Shown here: one piece after another, positions 7,111-15,625 of the stretch | How positions within the stretch are numbered: the stretch's first letter is position 1 | Layout of the letters: the number at the start of each line of letters is the position of its first letter | From: Burkholderia sp. HI2500 | GTDB lineage: Bacteria > Pseudomonadota > Gammaproteobacteria > Burkholderiales > Burkholderiaceae | Assembly: GCF_002223055.1 (NCBI RefSeq) | Contig: NZ_NKFL01000006.1 | Coordinates: forward strand, 3,155,524-3,219,523 | DNA: 64,000 bases | Reading direction: 5' to 3' | Program-made: the position numbers and the translations under genes | The notes under the pieces: generated by a model | Databases searched by the model: none | What the model was told of the DNA's origin: nothing | The model's input: only the letters and a program-made list of their open reading frames with translations

Positions 7111-10100
7111 ATGAACATTTCCAAATTCTTTATCGACCGGCCGATCTTCGCAGGAGTCCTATCGGTGATCATCCTGCTCGGCGGGGTGATCGCGATGTTC
7201 CTGCTGCCGATCTCCGAGTATCCGGAAGTCGTGCCGCCTTCCGTGATCGTCAAGGCGCAGTACCCGGGCGCGAACCCGAAAGTGATCGCCGAGACGGTCG
7301 CGTCGCCGCTCGAAGAGCAGATCAACGGCGTCGAGGACATGCTCTACATGCAGTCGCAGGCGAACAGCGACGGCAACATGACGATCACCGTCACGTTCAA
7401 GCTCGGCACCGATCCGGACAAGGCCACGCAGCTCGTGCAGAACCGCGTGAACCAGGCGCTGCCGCGCCTGCCGGAAGACGTGCAGCGGCTCGGCATCACG
7501 ACGGTGAAGAGCTCGCCGACGCTGACGATGGTGGTCCACCTGATCTCGCCGGACAACCGTTACGACATGACCTACCTGCGCAACTATGCGCTGATCAACG
7601 TGAAGGATCGCCTGTCGCGGATCCAGGGCGTCGGCCAGGTGCAGCTGTGGGGTTCGGGCGACTACGCGATGCGCGTGTGGCTCGATCCGCAGAAGGTCGC
7701 GCAGCGCGGGCTGTCGGCCGAGGACGTCGTGCAGGCGATCCGCGAGCAGAACGTGCAGGTCGCGGCCGGCGTGATCGGCGCGTCGCCGTCGTTGCCCGGC
7801 ACGCCGCTGCAGTTGTCGGTGAACGCGCGCGGCCGTCTGCAGACGGAGGACGAGTTCGGCGACATCGTCGTGAAGACGACGCCGGATGGCGGCGTCACGC
7901 ACCTGCGCGACATCGCGCGGATCCAGCTCGACGCGTCCGAGTACGGGCTGCGCTCGCTGCTCGACAACAAGCCGGCCGTCGCGATGGCGATCAACCAGTC
8001 GCCGGGCGCGAACTCGCTGCAGATCTCGGACGAAGTGCGCAAGACGATGGCCGAGCTGAAGCAGGACATGCCGGCGGGCGTCGACTACAAGATCGTGTAT
8101 GACCCGACGCAGTTCGTGCGGTCGTCGATCAAGGCCGTCGTGCACACGCTGCTCGAAGCGATCGCGCTGGTCGTGATCGTCGTGATCGTGTTCCTGCAGA
8201 CCTGGCGCGCATCGATCATTCCGCTGATCGCGGTGCCGGTGTCGATCGTCGGCACGTTCTCGCTGCTGCTCGCGTTCGGGTATTCGATCAACGCGTTGTC
8301 ATTGTTCGGGATGGTGCTCGCGATCGGGATCGTGGTCGACGATGCGATCGTGGTGGTCGAGAACGTCGAGCGCAACATCGAAAGCGGGATGAACGCACGG
8401 GCGGCGACCTACAAGGCGATGCAGGAAGTGAGCGGGCCGATCATCGCGATCGCGCTGACGCTCGTCGCCGTGTTCGTGCCGCTCGCGTTCATGTCGGGCC
8501 TGACCGGCCAGTTCTACAAGCAGTTCGCGATGACCATCGCGATCTCGACGGTGATCTCGGCGTTCAACTCGCTGACGTTGTCGCCGGCGCTGTCCGCGAT
8601 CCTGCTGAAGGGTCACGGTGACAAGGAAGACTGGCTCACGCGCGTGATGAACCGCGTGCTCGGCGGCTTCTTCCGCGGCTTCAACAAGGTGTTCCATCGC
8701 GGCGCGGAGAACTACGGCCGCGGCGTGCGCGGCGTGCTGTCGCGCAAGACGGTGATGCTCGGCGTGTACCTCGTGCTGGTGGGCGCGACCGTGCTCGTGT
8801 CGAAGGTCGTGCCGGGCGGCTTCGTGCCCGCGCAGGACAAGGAATACCTGATCGCGTTCGCGCAGCTGCCGAACGGCGCGTCGCTCGACCGCACCGAGAA
8901 GGTGATCCGCGACATGGGCTCGATCGCGCTGAAGCAGCCGGGTGTCGAGAGCGCGGTGGCGTTCCCGGGGCTGTCGGTGAACGGCTTCACGAACAGCTCG
9001 AGCGCGGGCATCGTGTTCGTCACGCTGAAGCCGTTCTCGGAACGGCACGGCAAGGCGCTGTCGGCCGGCGCGATCGCGGGGGCGCTGAACCAGAAGTACG
9101 GCGCGATGAAGGACTCGTTCGTCGCGGTGTTCCCGCCGCCGCCGGTGCTCGGCCTCGGTACGCTGGGCGGGTTCAAGATGCAGGTGGAGGATCGCGGCGC
9201 GGTCGGCTATGCGCGGCTCGCGGATGCGACCAACGACTTCATCAAGCGCGCTCAGCAGGCGCCTGAGCTTGGCCCGTTGTTCACGAGCTACCAGATCAAC
9301 GTGCCGCAGCTCAACGTCGATCTCGATCGCGTGAAGGCGAAGCAGTTGGGCGTGCCGGTGACCGACGTGTTCAACACGATGCAGGTGTATCTCGGCTCGC
9401 TGTACGTGAACGACTTCAACCGCTTCGGCCGTGTGTATCAGGTACGTGTGCAGGCCGATGCGCCGTTCCGCCAGCGCGCGGACGACATCCTGCAGTTGAA
9501 GACACGCAACGACCGTGGCGAGATGGTGCCGCTGTCGTCGCTCGTCACGGTGACGCCGACGTTCGGCCCGGAAATGGTCGTGCGCTACAACGGCTACACG
9601 GCGGCCGACATCAACGGCGGCCCGGCACCGGGCTTCTCGTCGGGCCAGGCGCAGGCCGCGATCGAGCGCATCGCGCATGAAACGCTGCCGCGCGGCGTGC
9701 GGTTCGAATGGACCGACCTCACGTACCAGCAGATTCTTGCCGGCGATTCGGCGATGTACGTGTTCCCGATCAGCGTGCTGCTCGTGTTCCTCGTGCTCGC
9801 GGCGTTGTATGAAAGCCTGACGCTGCCGCTCGCGGTGATCCTGATCGTGCCGATGAGCATTCTGTCGGCGCTGACGGGCGTGTGGCTCACGCAGGGCGAC
9901 AACAACATCTTCACGCAGATCGGCTTGATGGTGCTGGTGGGGCTGTCGGCGAAGAACGCGATCCTGATCGTCGAATTCGCGCGTGAACTCGAACACGACG
10001 GCAGGACGCCGCTCGAGGCCGCGATCGAGGCGAGCCGGCTGCGGCTGCGCCCGATCCTGATGACGTCGATCGCCTTCATCATGGGTGTGGTGCCGCTCGT

Positions 10101-10311
10101 CACGTCGACGGGCGCCGGTTCGGAAATGCGCCATGCGATGGGGGTCGCGGTGTTCTTCGGGATGCTCGGCGTGACGCTGTTCGGGCTGATGCTGACGCCG
10201 GTGTTCTACGTCGTGCTACGCACGCTCGCGGGCGGCAAGATCCACGTCGCCGGGAAGGACTCGGCGGGTTATGGTGTGCCGTCCCAGCACGTGCCGGCTT
10301 CGGATGCTTGA
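7111..10311 (+). CDS. ceoB: RND efflux pump, inner-membrane transporter CeoB
   Basis: A 1066-residue proton-driven drug exporter of the hydrophobe/amphiphile efflux (HAE1) family, the size expected of AcrB/MexF-type pumps. It starts with MNISKFFIDRPIFAGVLSV, has two large periplasmic loops between membrane helices 1-2 and 7-8, and carries the paired aspartates of the proton relay in GIVVDDAIVVVENVER in helix 4. Lacking any break, it appears intact. It lies between its adaptor ceoA and channel opcM in one transcription unit; its stop codon is 10 bases before the opcM start and the opcM ribosome site overlaps this junction. It is most like the MexF/CeoB clade by gene order and the preceding llpE. 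Confidence 0.95.
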   Translation: MNISKFFIDRPIFAGVLSVIILLGGVIAMFLLPISEYPEVVPPSVIVKAQYPGANPKVIAETVASPLEEQINGVEDMLYMQSQANSDGNMTITVTFKLGTDPDKATQLVQNRVNQALPRLPEDVQRLGITTVKSSPTLTMVVHLISPDNRYDMTYLRNYALINVKDRLSRIQGVGQVQLWGSGDYAMRVWLDPQKVAQRGLSAEDVVQAIREQNVQVAAGVIGASPSLPGTPLQLSVNARGRLQTEDEFGDIVVKTTPDGGVTHLRDIARIQLDASEYGLRSLLDNKPAVAMAINQSPGANSLQISDEVRKTMAELKQDMPAGVDYKIVYDPTQFVRSSIKAVVHTLLEAIALVVIVVIVFLQTWRASIIPLIAVPVSIVGTFSLLLAFGYSINALSLFGMVLAIGIVVDDAIVVVENVERNIESGMNARAATYKAMQEVSGPIIAIALTLVAVFVPLAFMSGLTGQFYKQFAMTIAISTVISAFNSLTLSPALSAILLKGHGDKEDWLTRVMNRVLGGFFRGFNKVFHRGAENYGRGVRGVLSRKTVMLGVYLVLVGATVLVSKVVPGGFVPAQDKEYLIAFAQLPNGASLDRTEKVIRDMGSIALKQPGVESAVAFPGLSVNGFTNSSSAGIVFVTLKPFSERHGKALSAGAIAGALNQKYGAMKDSFVAVFPPPPVLGLGTLGGFKMQVEDRGAVGYARLADATNDFIKRAQQAPELGPLFTSYQINVPQLNVDLDRVKAKQLGVPVTDVFNTMQVYLGSLYVNDFNRFGRVYQVRVQADAPFRQRADDILQLKTRNDRGEMVPLSSLVTVTPTFGPEMVVRYNGYTAADINGGPAPGFSSGQAQAAIERIAHETLPRGVRFEWTDLTYQQILAGDSAMYVFPISVLLVFLVLAALYESLTLPLAVILIVPMSILSALTGVWLTQGDNNIFTQIGLMVLVGLSAKNAILIVEFARELEHDGRTPLEAAIEASRLRLRPILMTSIAFIMGVVPLVTSTGAGSEMRHAMGVAVFFGMLGVTLFGLMLTPVFYVVLRTLAGGKIHVAGKDSAGYGVPSQHVPASDA

Positions 10312-10321
10312 GGACAGGAAG

Positions 10322-11857
10322 ATGAATAACTTGCACAACACGAATGGCCTGATGCGCTTCGCGAAGGTGGCGGCCGCGAGCACCCTGCTCGCGACGCTGC
10401 TCGCCGCGTGCGCGGTGGGGCCCGACTACAAGCGCCCGGATGCGCCGACGCCTGCCGCATTCAAGGAAGCGCCGACGCTTGCCGCCGGCGAGCAGGCCGG
10501 CACGTGGAAGACGGCCGAGCCGGCGGACGGCGCGCATCGCGGCGAATGGTGGAAGGTGTTCGGCGACCCGGTGCTCGATTCGCTCGAGACGCAGGCGCTC
10601 GCCGCGAACCAGAACCTGAAGGCCGCGGCTGCACGTGTCGAGGAAGCGCGCGCGGCGACGCGTTCGGCGCGCTCGCAATGGTTCCCGCAGGTCGGCGCCG
10701 GCTTCGGGCCGACGCGCGAGGGGCTGTCGTCGGCGTCACAGTTCCAGCCGCAGGGCACGGGGCCGACCAACGCGACGCTGTGGCGCGCGCAGGGCACCGT
10801 GTCGTATGAAGCCGACCTGTTCGGCCGCGTCGGCCGCAACGTCGAGGCGTCGCGTGCCGACCAGGCGCAGAGCGAAGCGCTGTTCCGCTCGGTGCAGCTC
10901 GCGCTGCAGGCGGACGTCGCGCAGAACTACTTCGAACTGCGTCAGCTCGATTCCGACCAGGACTTGTACCGCCGCACGGTGGAGTTGCGCGAGCAGGCAC
11001 TGAAGCTCGTGCAGCGCCGCTTCAACGAAGGCGACATCAGCGAGCTCGACGTGTCGCGCGCGAAGAACGAGCTGGCGACCGCGCAGGCCGATGCGGTCGG
11101 CGTCGCGCGGCGGCGCGCGGCGTCCGAGCATGCGCTCGCGATCCTGCTCGGCAAGGCGCCCGCGGATTTCGCGTTCAAGGAAACGCCGATCGTGCCGGTC
11201 GCGGTGAAGGTGCCGCCGGGCCTGCCGTCCGCGCTGCTCGAGCGCCGTCCGGACGTGTCGGCGGCCGAACGCGCGATGGCGGCCGCGAACGCGCGGATCG
11301 GCCTCGCGAAGTCGGCGTACTTCCCGAAGCTCGACATCACGGGGGCGTTTGGGTATGAAGCGTCGACGCTCGGCAACCTGTTCCTGTGGTCGAGCCGCAC
11401 GTTCCTGCTCGGGCCGTTCGCCGGTACCGCGCTGACATTGCCGCTGTTCGACGGCGGCCGTCGTGCGGCCGGTGTGCAGCAGGCACGCGCGCAGTACGAC
11501 GAGCAGGTCGCGAACTACCGGCAGCAGGTGCTCGTCGCGTTCCGCGAGGTCGAGGACAATCTCGCCGACCTGCGCCTGCTCGACGACCAGATCCGCGCGC
11601 AGGATGCGGCCGTCAACGCGTCGCGTCGCGCGGCGACGTTGTCGCGCACGCAGTATCAGGAAGGGGAGGTCGCGTATCTCGACGTGATCGACAGCGAACG
11701 CTCGGTGCTGCAGTCGCAATTGCAGTCGAACCAGTTGACCGGCGCGCAGGCCGTGTCGACCGTGAACCTGATCCGCGCGCTGGGCGGCGGATGGGGGCCG
11801 GCACCGACGGCGGTGGGCGATGCGGCGACGGGCAAGGCGGAGGTGGCTGCGCGGTGA
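10322..11857 (+). CDS. opcM: Outer-membrane efflux channel lipoprotein OpcM
   Basis: A 511-residue TolC-like channel of the NodT/OprM family that completes the Ceo tripartite pump. It has a signal peptide with lipobox LLAAC (about residues 23-27), the family start VGPDYKRPDAP after the Cys, and two repeated helical and beta-strand halves rich in Ala/Arg/Gln, with GTVSYEADLFGRVGRN and TLPLFDGGRRAAGV as the usual strand motifs. The ATG at 10322 follows GAGGACAGGAAG. The gene ends 46 bases before a strong terminator at 11903, so the operon llpE-ceoA-ceoB-opcM stops here. Confidence 0.95.
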   Translation: MNNLHNTNGLMRFAKVAAASTLLATLLAACAVGPDYKRPDAPTPAAFKEAPTLAAGEQAGTWKTAEPADGAHRGEWWKVFGDPVLDSLETQALAANQNLKAAAARVEEARAATRSARSQWFPQVGAGFGPTREGLSSASQFQPQGTGPTNATLWRAQGTVSYEADLFGRVGRNVEASRADQAQSEALFRSVQLALQADVAQNYFELRQLDSDQDLYRRTVELREQALKLVQRRFNEGDISELDVSRAKNELATAQADAVGVARRRAASEHALAILLGKAPADFAFKETPIVPVAVKVPPGLPSALLERRPDVSAAERAMAAANARIGLAKSAYFPKLDITGAFGYEASTLGNLFLWSSRTFLLGPFAGTALTLPLFDGGRRAAGVQQARAQYDEQVANYRQQVLVAFREVEDNLADLRLLDDQIRAQDAAVNASRRAATLSRTQYQEGEVAYLDVIDSERSVLQSQLQSNQLTGAQAVSTVNLIRALGGGWGPAPTAVGDAATGKAEVAAR

Positions 11858-11902
11858 TGCACCGGCCCGAGACGGGCCGACTTACTGGGTAGTCGATCGA
11901 AG

Positions 11903-11937
11903 AACCCCGATCCGTGGCGACGCGGATCGGGTTTTTT
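11903..11937 (+). terminator. Rho-independent terminator of the ceo operon
   Basis: Stem CCCGATCCG (11906-11914) with CGGATCGGG (11923-11931) and an 8-base loop, followed by six T (11932-11937). It separates opcM from the convergent TetR gene. Confidence 0.9.
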
Positions 11938-11958
11938 ATTGGCGGTCAGTCACGGCGG

Positions 11959-12555
11959 TCAGGCCTGTTGCTCCGGTTTCACGTCTGTGCGTTCCGCGAT
12001 CACCACCGCGTAGCGGCCGACCGCATCGGCGATGCGATGCGCCAGTTCCGGATCGCGCACCGCGCGCGCGAGCGTGACGCCGCCCGACAGCAGCGCAAGA
12101 AACGCGATGGCCCGATCGTCATCGGGTGGGTTATCCATTCCTGCCGACACTTCGTCAACGATCTGCCGCAGTGCCTGCTCGTAAGCGTCGCGCGTTTCGT
12201 CGTCGGCGCGCATCACTTCCGGGGACAGGCTTGGCAGCGCACAGCTTTCACCGAGCTCGCAAGTGCGTCGCGGCCCGAGGTAGAACGACACGAACGGGCG
12301 CCGCCAGCGCGCGCCATGCTCGGCCTTGAACGTCGCGACGCCTTGCCGGAGCTGGGCGAGGCCATCGAGGACGACCTGCCGGAACGCTTCGCCCTTCGTT
12401 TTGAAATGGCCGTAGAACGCGCCGTTGGTGACGCCCGCCGCCTTCGTCAGCGGACCGATGCCGGAGCCGCCATACCCCTCCTCGCGGAACAGCCGGCTCG
12501 CGGCTTCGAGGATGCGCGTACGGGTTTCGTGCTTGTGCTCGACGGAATAACGCAT
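11959..12555 (-). CDS. TetR/AcrR-family repressor
   Basis: A 198-residue TetR-type regulator. The N-terminal DNA-binding domain reads HETRTRILEAASRLFREEGY, then GSGIGPLTKAAGVTNGAFYG, then HFKTKGEAF, a standard TetR helix-turn-helix; the C-terminal part (from about residue 80) is a ligand-binding helical domain with the GESCALPSL segment found in the group containing TetR_C_13/LmrA-like regulators. It is transcribed divergently from the tautomerase gene, and the 125-base gap contains a perfect GAGTGATCACTC palindrome with two degenerate copies, so it most likely represses both genes. The inducer is unknown. Confidence 0.9.
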   Translation of the reverse strand: MRYSVEHKHETRTRILEAASRLFREEGYGGSGIGPLTKAAGVTNGAFYGHFKTKGEAFRQVVLDGLAQLRQGVATFKAEHGARWRRPFVSFYLGPRRTCELGESCALPSLSPEVMRADDETRDAYEQALRQIVDEVSAGMDNPPDDDRAIAFLALLSGGVTLARAVRDPELAHRIADAVGRYAVVIAERTDVKPEQQA

Positions 12556-12570
12556 GACAGGCTCGCTTCA

Positions 12571-12634
12571 GAGTGATCACTCTTTATCTTGCATAGAGAG
12601 CGATCAGTGTCTAATGTATAGAGAGTGACTGGTA
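12571..12634. promoter_or_regulatory. Probable TetR operators between divergent genes
   Basis: GAGTGATCACTC at 12571-12582 is a perfect 12-base palindrome. A partial copy GAGCGATCAGTG lies at 12598-12609 and a weaker one at 12623-12634; the latter two sit in 25-base-spaced direct repeats that both begin ATAGAGAG. The layout suggests autoregulation by the adjacent TetR protein. Confidence 0.65.
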
Positions 12635-12680
12635 TTTATATCACGTCACCTGACCGATGACCTGACCAGGAGAAAGTGCG

Positions 12681-13109
12681 ATGCCGATTACGCTGACAGT
12701 ATCCGAAGGGGTTTTCACGCCGGACGACGAGGGGGCGGTGTTTGCCGAGTTGACCGATGCGCTGCTGGACGTCGAGGGGCTTACCGGGAATGCGTTCCTG
12801 GCGCCGAACGTGGTGGGCACGCTCAACGTGCTGCCGCGACACCGGACCTTCGTGCATGGGCGCGCGGAGCCTGCCGCGTTCGTCGAGCTGAAGTTGCCCG
12901 CCGTGGCGCTCGCGGCGCCTGAGCGGCAGCGGCAATTCGTCGAACGGGCGACCGCGATCGTGCTGCGCCGGGCAGGCGGGCGGCTGACGCCTGCGCAGGT
13001 GTGGGTGAATGTCGTCCATGCGGTCGACGGTGGATGGGGCATTGCCGGACGACGCTACGACAACGCGTCGCTCGTCGATTCGATCCAGAGCGCGGCTGCT
13101 GCGCTCTGA
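12681..13109 (+). CDS. Tautomerase-superfamily protein
   Basis: A 142-residue protein beginning MPITLTVSEGVF. The Pro directly after the initiator Met, followed by a beta strand, is the hallmark of the 4-oxalocrotonate tautomerase/MIF superfamily, where the freed N-terminal Pro is the catalytic base. The length is about double that of a 4-OT monomer, as in MIF-like or fused forms; a second-half segment QVWVNVVHAVDGGWGIAG resembles the usual strand and C-terminal part. The natural substrate is unknown. A GGAG site lies 8 bases before the start. It is probably repressed by the divergent TetR protein. Confidence 0.75.
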   Translation: MPITLTVSEGVFTPDDEGAVFAELTDALLDVEGLTGNAFLAPNVVGTLNVLPRHRTFVHGRAEPAAFVELKLPAVALAAPERQRQFVERATAIVLRRAGGRLTPAQVWVNVVHAVDGGWGIAGRRYDNASLVDSIQSAAAAL

Positions 13110-13145
13110 TCGCAACTAACGGTCAAGCCGTCCGGTGTTGACCGA

Positions 13146-13173
13146 CGGCGTGGCGGCGCTCGCCGCCACGCCG
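13146..13173. terminator. GC-rich hairpin between convergent tautomerase and vapC genes
   Basis: CGGCGTGGCGGC pairs with GCCGCCACGCCG across a very short loop. There is no T-run, so its role as a terminator is uncertain, but its place between two convergent genes fits. Confidence 0.4.
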
Positions 13174-13214
13174 CATTCGCACCCCGGTGCCGCGCGTGTC
13201 GGTTCGCGTCAAAA

Positions 13215-13615
13215 TTACTTGATCAAACGCATCCCGGCGACCTTCGAGGCCGTGACATCGAAAGTTGCCGTGTACTCGCAATCGGCGGCGTGCCCCGACC
13301 GCTCGATCAGGCAGTCGGCGAAATCGGCCTTCGCCGATGCCACGAAAGTGCGAAGCGCTTTTCGCACTGTGTCCGCACCTTCAACGACCAATTCCTTGGT
13401 CGCGATCATCGAATCGATAATGTCCTTCATCTGCTCGCGTTCGACACCGTAGCAGCGACCGAGTACCCACACGACCTCGACCAGCGCGACCTGCGAAACG
13501 TACCCCGGCTGTTCGGCCGAAAGGCTCTCCATCAGCGCTGTCGCCTTCTTCGACTGCACGACGTCATCCTGGGCGAAGTAACGAACCAGCACGTTTTCAC
13601 ATCCAGCCCAATCAT
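13215..13615 (-). pseudogene. vapC: VapC-type PIN-domain toxin gene, frameshifted near its start
   Basis: The native start is the ATG at 13615, which overlaps the vapB stop in an ATGA junction, as usual for vapBC. It encodes MIGLDV and then meets a run of four A (13594-13597 on the complement) where the frame changes; the rest of the PIN domain (VLVRYFAQDD onward, 125 residues to 13215) lies in another frame. Homologues would read MIGLDxNVLVRYFAQDD, so two extra bases, or one missing, explain it. Read from the ATG, translation ends after about 27 codons. The downstream frame could start at GTG 13592 but would lack the first catalytic Asp of the PIN site. The toxin is therefore probably inactive, unless this is a sequence error or is corrected by frameshifting. 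Confidence 0.8.
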
Positions 13616-13857
13616 CGCGCGGATGCTCCCTGCTCGGCGATGGCCCGGTTCATCTCTTCGAGCGACACCGGTTTCGAGGGCTTCCTCACGATGCCCTTGA
13701 GCGACGCGAGCGAGCGTGTGGCTGGATAGACCTCGTACCGGCCCGTGGTCTCGTTGTAGCTGAATTCGATCCGGTCGCCGGACCGCAAGCCAAGCCGATT
13801 CCGCACGTCGACGGGAATCGTGACTTGGCCCTTCGAAGTGATGGTTGCAGTGGTCAT
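13612..13857 (-). CDS. vapB: VapB-type antitoxin, AbrB/SpoVT fold
   Basis: An 81-residue DNA-binding antitoxin: MTTATITSKGQVTIPVDVRN then LGLRSGDRIEFSYN is the swapped-hairpin AbrB/MazE-like domain at residues 1-45, and the C-terminal tail (LASLKGIVRKPSKPVSLEEM) is the usual toxin-wrapping region. It would repress its own operon together with VapC. The ATG at 13857 was chosen because the fold starts there; an upstream extension has no matching features. Its stop overlaps the vapC start by two bases (ATGA). With vapC frameshifted, the antitoxin may be the surviving partner. Confidence 0.85.
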   Translation of the reverse strand: MTTATITSKGQVTIPVDVRNRLGLRSGDRIEFSYNETTGRYEVYPATRSLASLKGIVRKPSKPVSLEEMNRAIAEQGASAR

Positions 13858-14036
13858 GGTGATGGCTCCAATTTTCCCTGCTTTAAGGTAAGGGAATGGG
13901 AAAGACAAGGTGGAGCACGCAGGTGCTCCGTGGACCAACTGGCCACGAGATCGGTCGGCGTCACTCGCCGAGGTCGATCGTGGCGACAGCATCTAGCTAC
14001 TCGCGTTCGGACGCCGCCGCCACGAACGGATACCCC

Positions 14037-14927
14037 CTAATTTTCGTCACCCGCCACCCGCAGCGCGCGAACCAGTTCGCTCGCCGCCTTGCCGAGCCCC
14101 GTATGCTTCGGCCGCCGCAGGTACACGGGCAGCGGCAACCCGTTGCGGATGTTCGCGAACACGAGCGGCGCGAGTTCGCCGTCGGCGACGTATCGGCCGA
14201 TCATGGATTCAGGCAAATTCGCCCAGCCATGCCCGGCCTTCACGAGCGCGATCGCGGTGGCCATGTCGGTCACCTTCCACGTGCGGTTGCCGATCACCGG
14301 CCGCACGTCGGTGAGCGGCCGTTCGGGATCGGCGATCACGATCTGCCTGAAGCCCGACAACCGCTCGATCGCTTCCGGTTGCGCGCATTCGGCGATCGCC
14401 GGATGGCTCGGCGCGGCGACCGCGACGAGCGTCTCGGTCCACAGCGCGTGGATCTGCTCCTGCGGATGCAGGTCGAGCCCGCCATACGCGACACAGAGAT
14501 CGACGGCGCCGCGATGCAGCGCATCGATGATCACGTCCTGCGGCGCCGTGACGATGCTGATCGCGAGCGCCGGGTATTTCGCGGCGACGGCCGTCAGCGC
14601 GTGGGCGACCGGCGCGCCGTCGAGTTCGGCCGCGAGGCCGAGCCGCAACGTATCCTCGACGCCTTCCGACAGGTGCTGCGCATGCGCACGCAGCGCGTGC
14701 AGCCGCTCGGCGATCGAGCGCGCGTCGGGCAGCAGCGCCGCCATCGCGGCGGTCGGCGTCGGTTCGCGCGTGCCGCGGTCGAACAGCACGAGGTCGAGCT
14801 CGGCCTCGAGGTTCGCGATCGCCATGCTGATCGCCGACGGCGTGCGGCCGAGCGCCCGCGCGGCCGCGGAAAACGAGCCTTTGTCGATGACGGTCAGCAG
14901 CATGTCGATGTGGTCGCTGGTCAGCAT
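14037..14927 (-). CDS. LysR-family regulator divergent from a PACE exporter
   Basis: A 296-residue LysR regulator. The helix-turn-helix is at residues 1-60 (MLTSDHIDMLLTVIDKGSFS, AAARALGRTPSAISMAIANL), with the effector-binding domain beginning near DTLRLGLAAELDGAPVAHAL. It is transcribed away from the small PACE transporter gene, about 100 bases apart. Pairing of a LysR gene with a PACE exporter is the arrangement known for AceR/AceI of Acinetobacter, so it probably controls that exporter; the inducer cannot be read from sequence. A GTCAG-N15-CTGAC inverted repeat at 14941-14965 is a candidate binding site. Confidence 0.9.
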   Translation of the reverse strand: MLTSDHIDMLLTVIDKGSFSAAARALGRTPSAISMAIANLEAELDLVLFDRGTREPTPTAAMAALLPDARSIAERLHALRAHAQHLSEGVEDTLRLGLAAELDGAPVAHALTAVAAKYPALAISIVTAPQDVIIDALHRGAVDLCVAYGGLDLHPQEQIHALWTETLVAVAAPSHPAIAECAQPEAIERLSGFRQIVIADPERPLTDVRPVIGNRTWKVTDMATAIALVKAGHGWANLPESMIGRYVADGELAPLVFANIRNGLPLPVYLRRPKHTGLGKAASELVRALRVAGDEN

Positions 14928-14940
14928 GCACTGGCCTCCT

Positions 14941-14965
14941 GTCAGAAAAATTGAAAGGACCTGAC
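14941..14965. promoter_or_regulatory. Candidate LysR-binding site
   Basis: Inverted repeat GTCAG (14941-14945) and CTGAC (14961-14965) with a 15-base AT-rich centre, just upstream of the LysR start and facing the PACE gene. Confidence 0.35.
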
Positions 14966-15026
14966 TTTTGCGGACGCGCTACCCGCTGATAGTCTCGCCA
15001 CCTTGTTCGATAGAAGGTGGATGGTC

Positions 15027-15476
15027 ATGCAAGGGTGGAAGAGACGCATAGTCTACGTCGTGATGTTCGAGGTGCTCGGCATCCTGATCGCATCGTCGGT
15101 GCTCGGCATGCTGAGCGGCGCGAGCGTGGCGGCGAGCGGCCTGCTGGGCGTGATGATCTCGACGACGGGTGTCACCGTCAATTTTGTGTACAACCTCGTG
15201 TTCGAGGCTTGGGAGCGCAGGAGTGCGGCGACGACGCGCACGGTCGGACGCCGTGTGGTGCATGCGATCGGCTTCCAGGTCGCGCTCGTGACGTTCCTGA
15301 TCCCGCTGATCGCGTGGTGGCTCGACGTGTCGCTGCTGCAGGCGTTCCTGTACGACGCGGTGCTGATCGTGTTCTTCCCGATCTTCACGTTCACGTACAA
15401 CTGGGCGTTCGACAGCGTGTTCGGGCTGCCCGATGCGGTCACGCGCAAGGCGGAGCCGGAGCCCGCCGCGTGGTAA
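15027..15476 (+). CDS. PACE-family multidrug/polyamine efflux transporter
   Basis: A 149-residue, four-helix membrane protein made of two tandem bacterial transmembrane pair domains (first helix RRIVYVVMFEVLGILIAS, third helix near HAIGFQVALVTFLIPLIAWW). Such proteins (AceI family) export chlorhexidine, biocides or short diamines using the proton gradient. With the ATG at 15027, the conserved membrane Glu in VVMFE falls at residue 15, the position of the essential Glu in AceI, and AAGGTGG lies 7 bases upstream; ATG 15021 and TTG 15003 are alternatives. The repeated N-x(2)-Y/F-N-x3-D-like motifs (NFVYNLVFEAWE, FTYNWAFDSVFG) are present at both domain ends. Confidence 0.85.
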   Translation: MQGWKRRIVYVVMFEVLGILIASSVLGMLSGASVAASGLLGVMISTTGVTVNFVYNLVFEAWERRSAATTRTVGRRVVHAIGFQVALVTFLIPLIAWWLDVSLLQAFLYDAVLIVFFPIFTFTYNWAFDSVFGLPDAVTRKAEPEPAAW

Positions 15477-15625
15477 GCCGTGCTGACGGAATTGCGCAGG
15501 CAGGCAGATTGACGGAACGGACGCGCCGGTCACGCACGGCGGTTGATGAAGCGGCGATGCGGCACGGATCCGCATCGTCGTTGAACAGCGAGGAGAACGG
15601 GCGGCGCGGAAACCGCCCGCGAGCG

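Noticed and set aside
8299..10134. Long open frame (611 codons) on the minus strand inside ceoB
   Set aside because: It is very rich in Arg/His and mirrors the GC-rich codons of ceoB; there is no ribosome site or protein motif.
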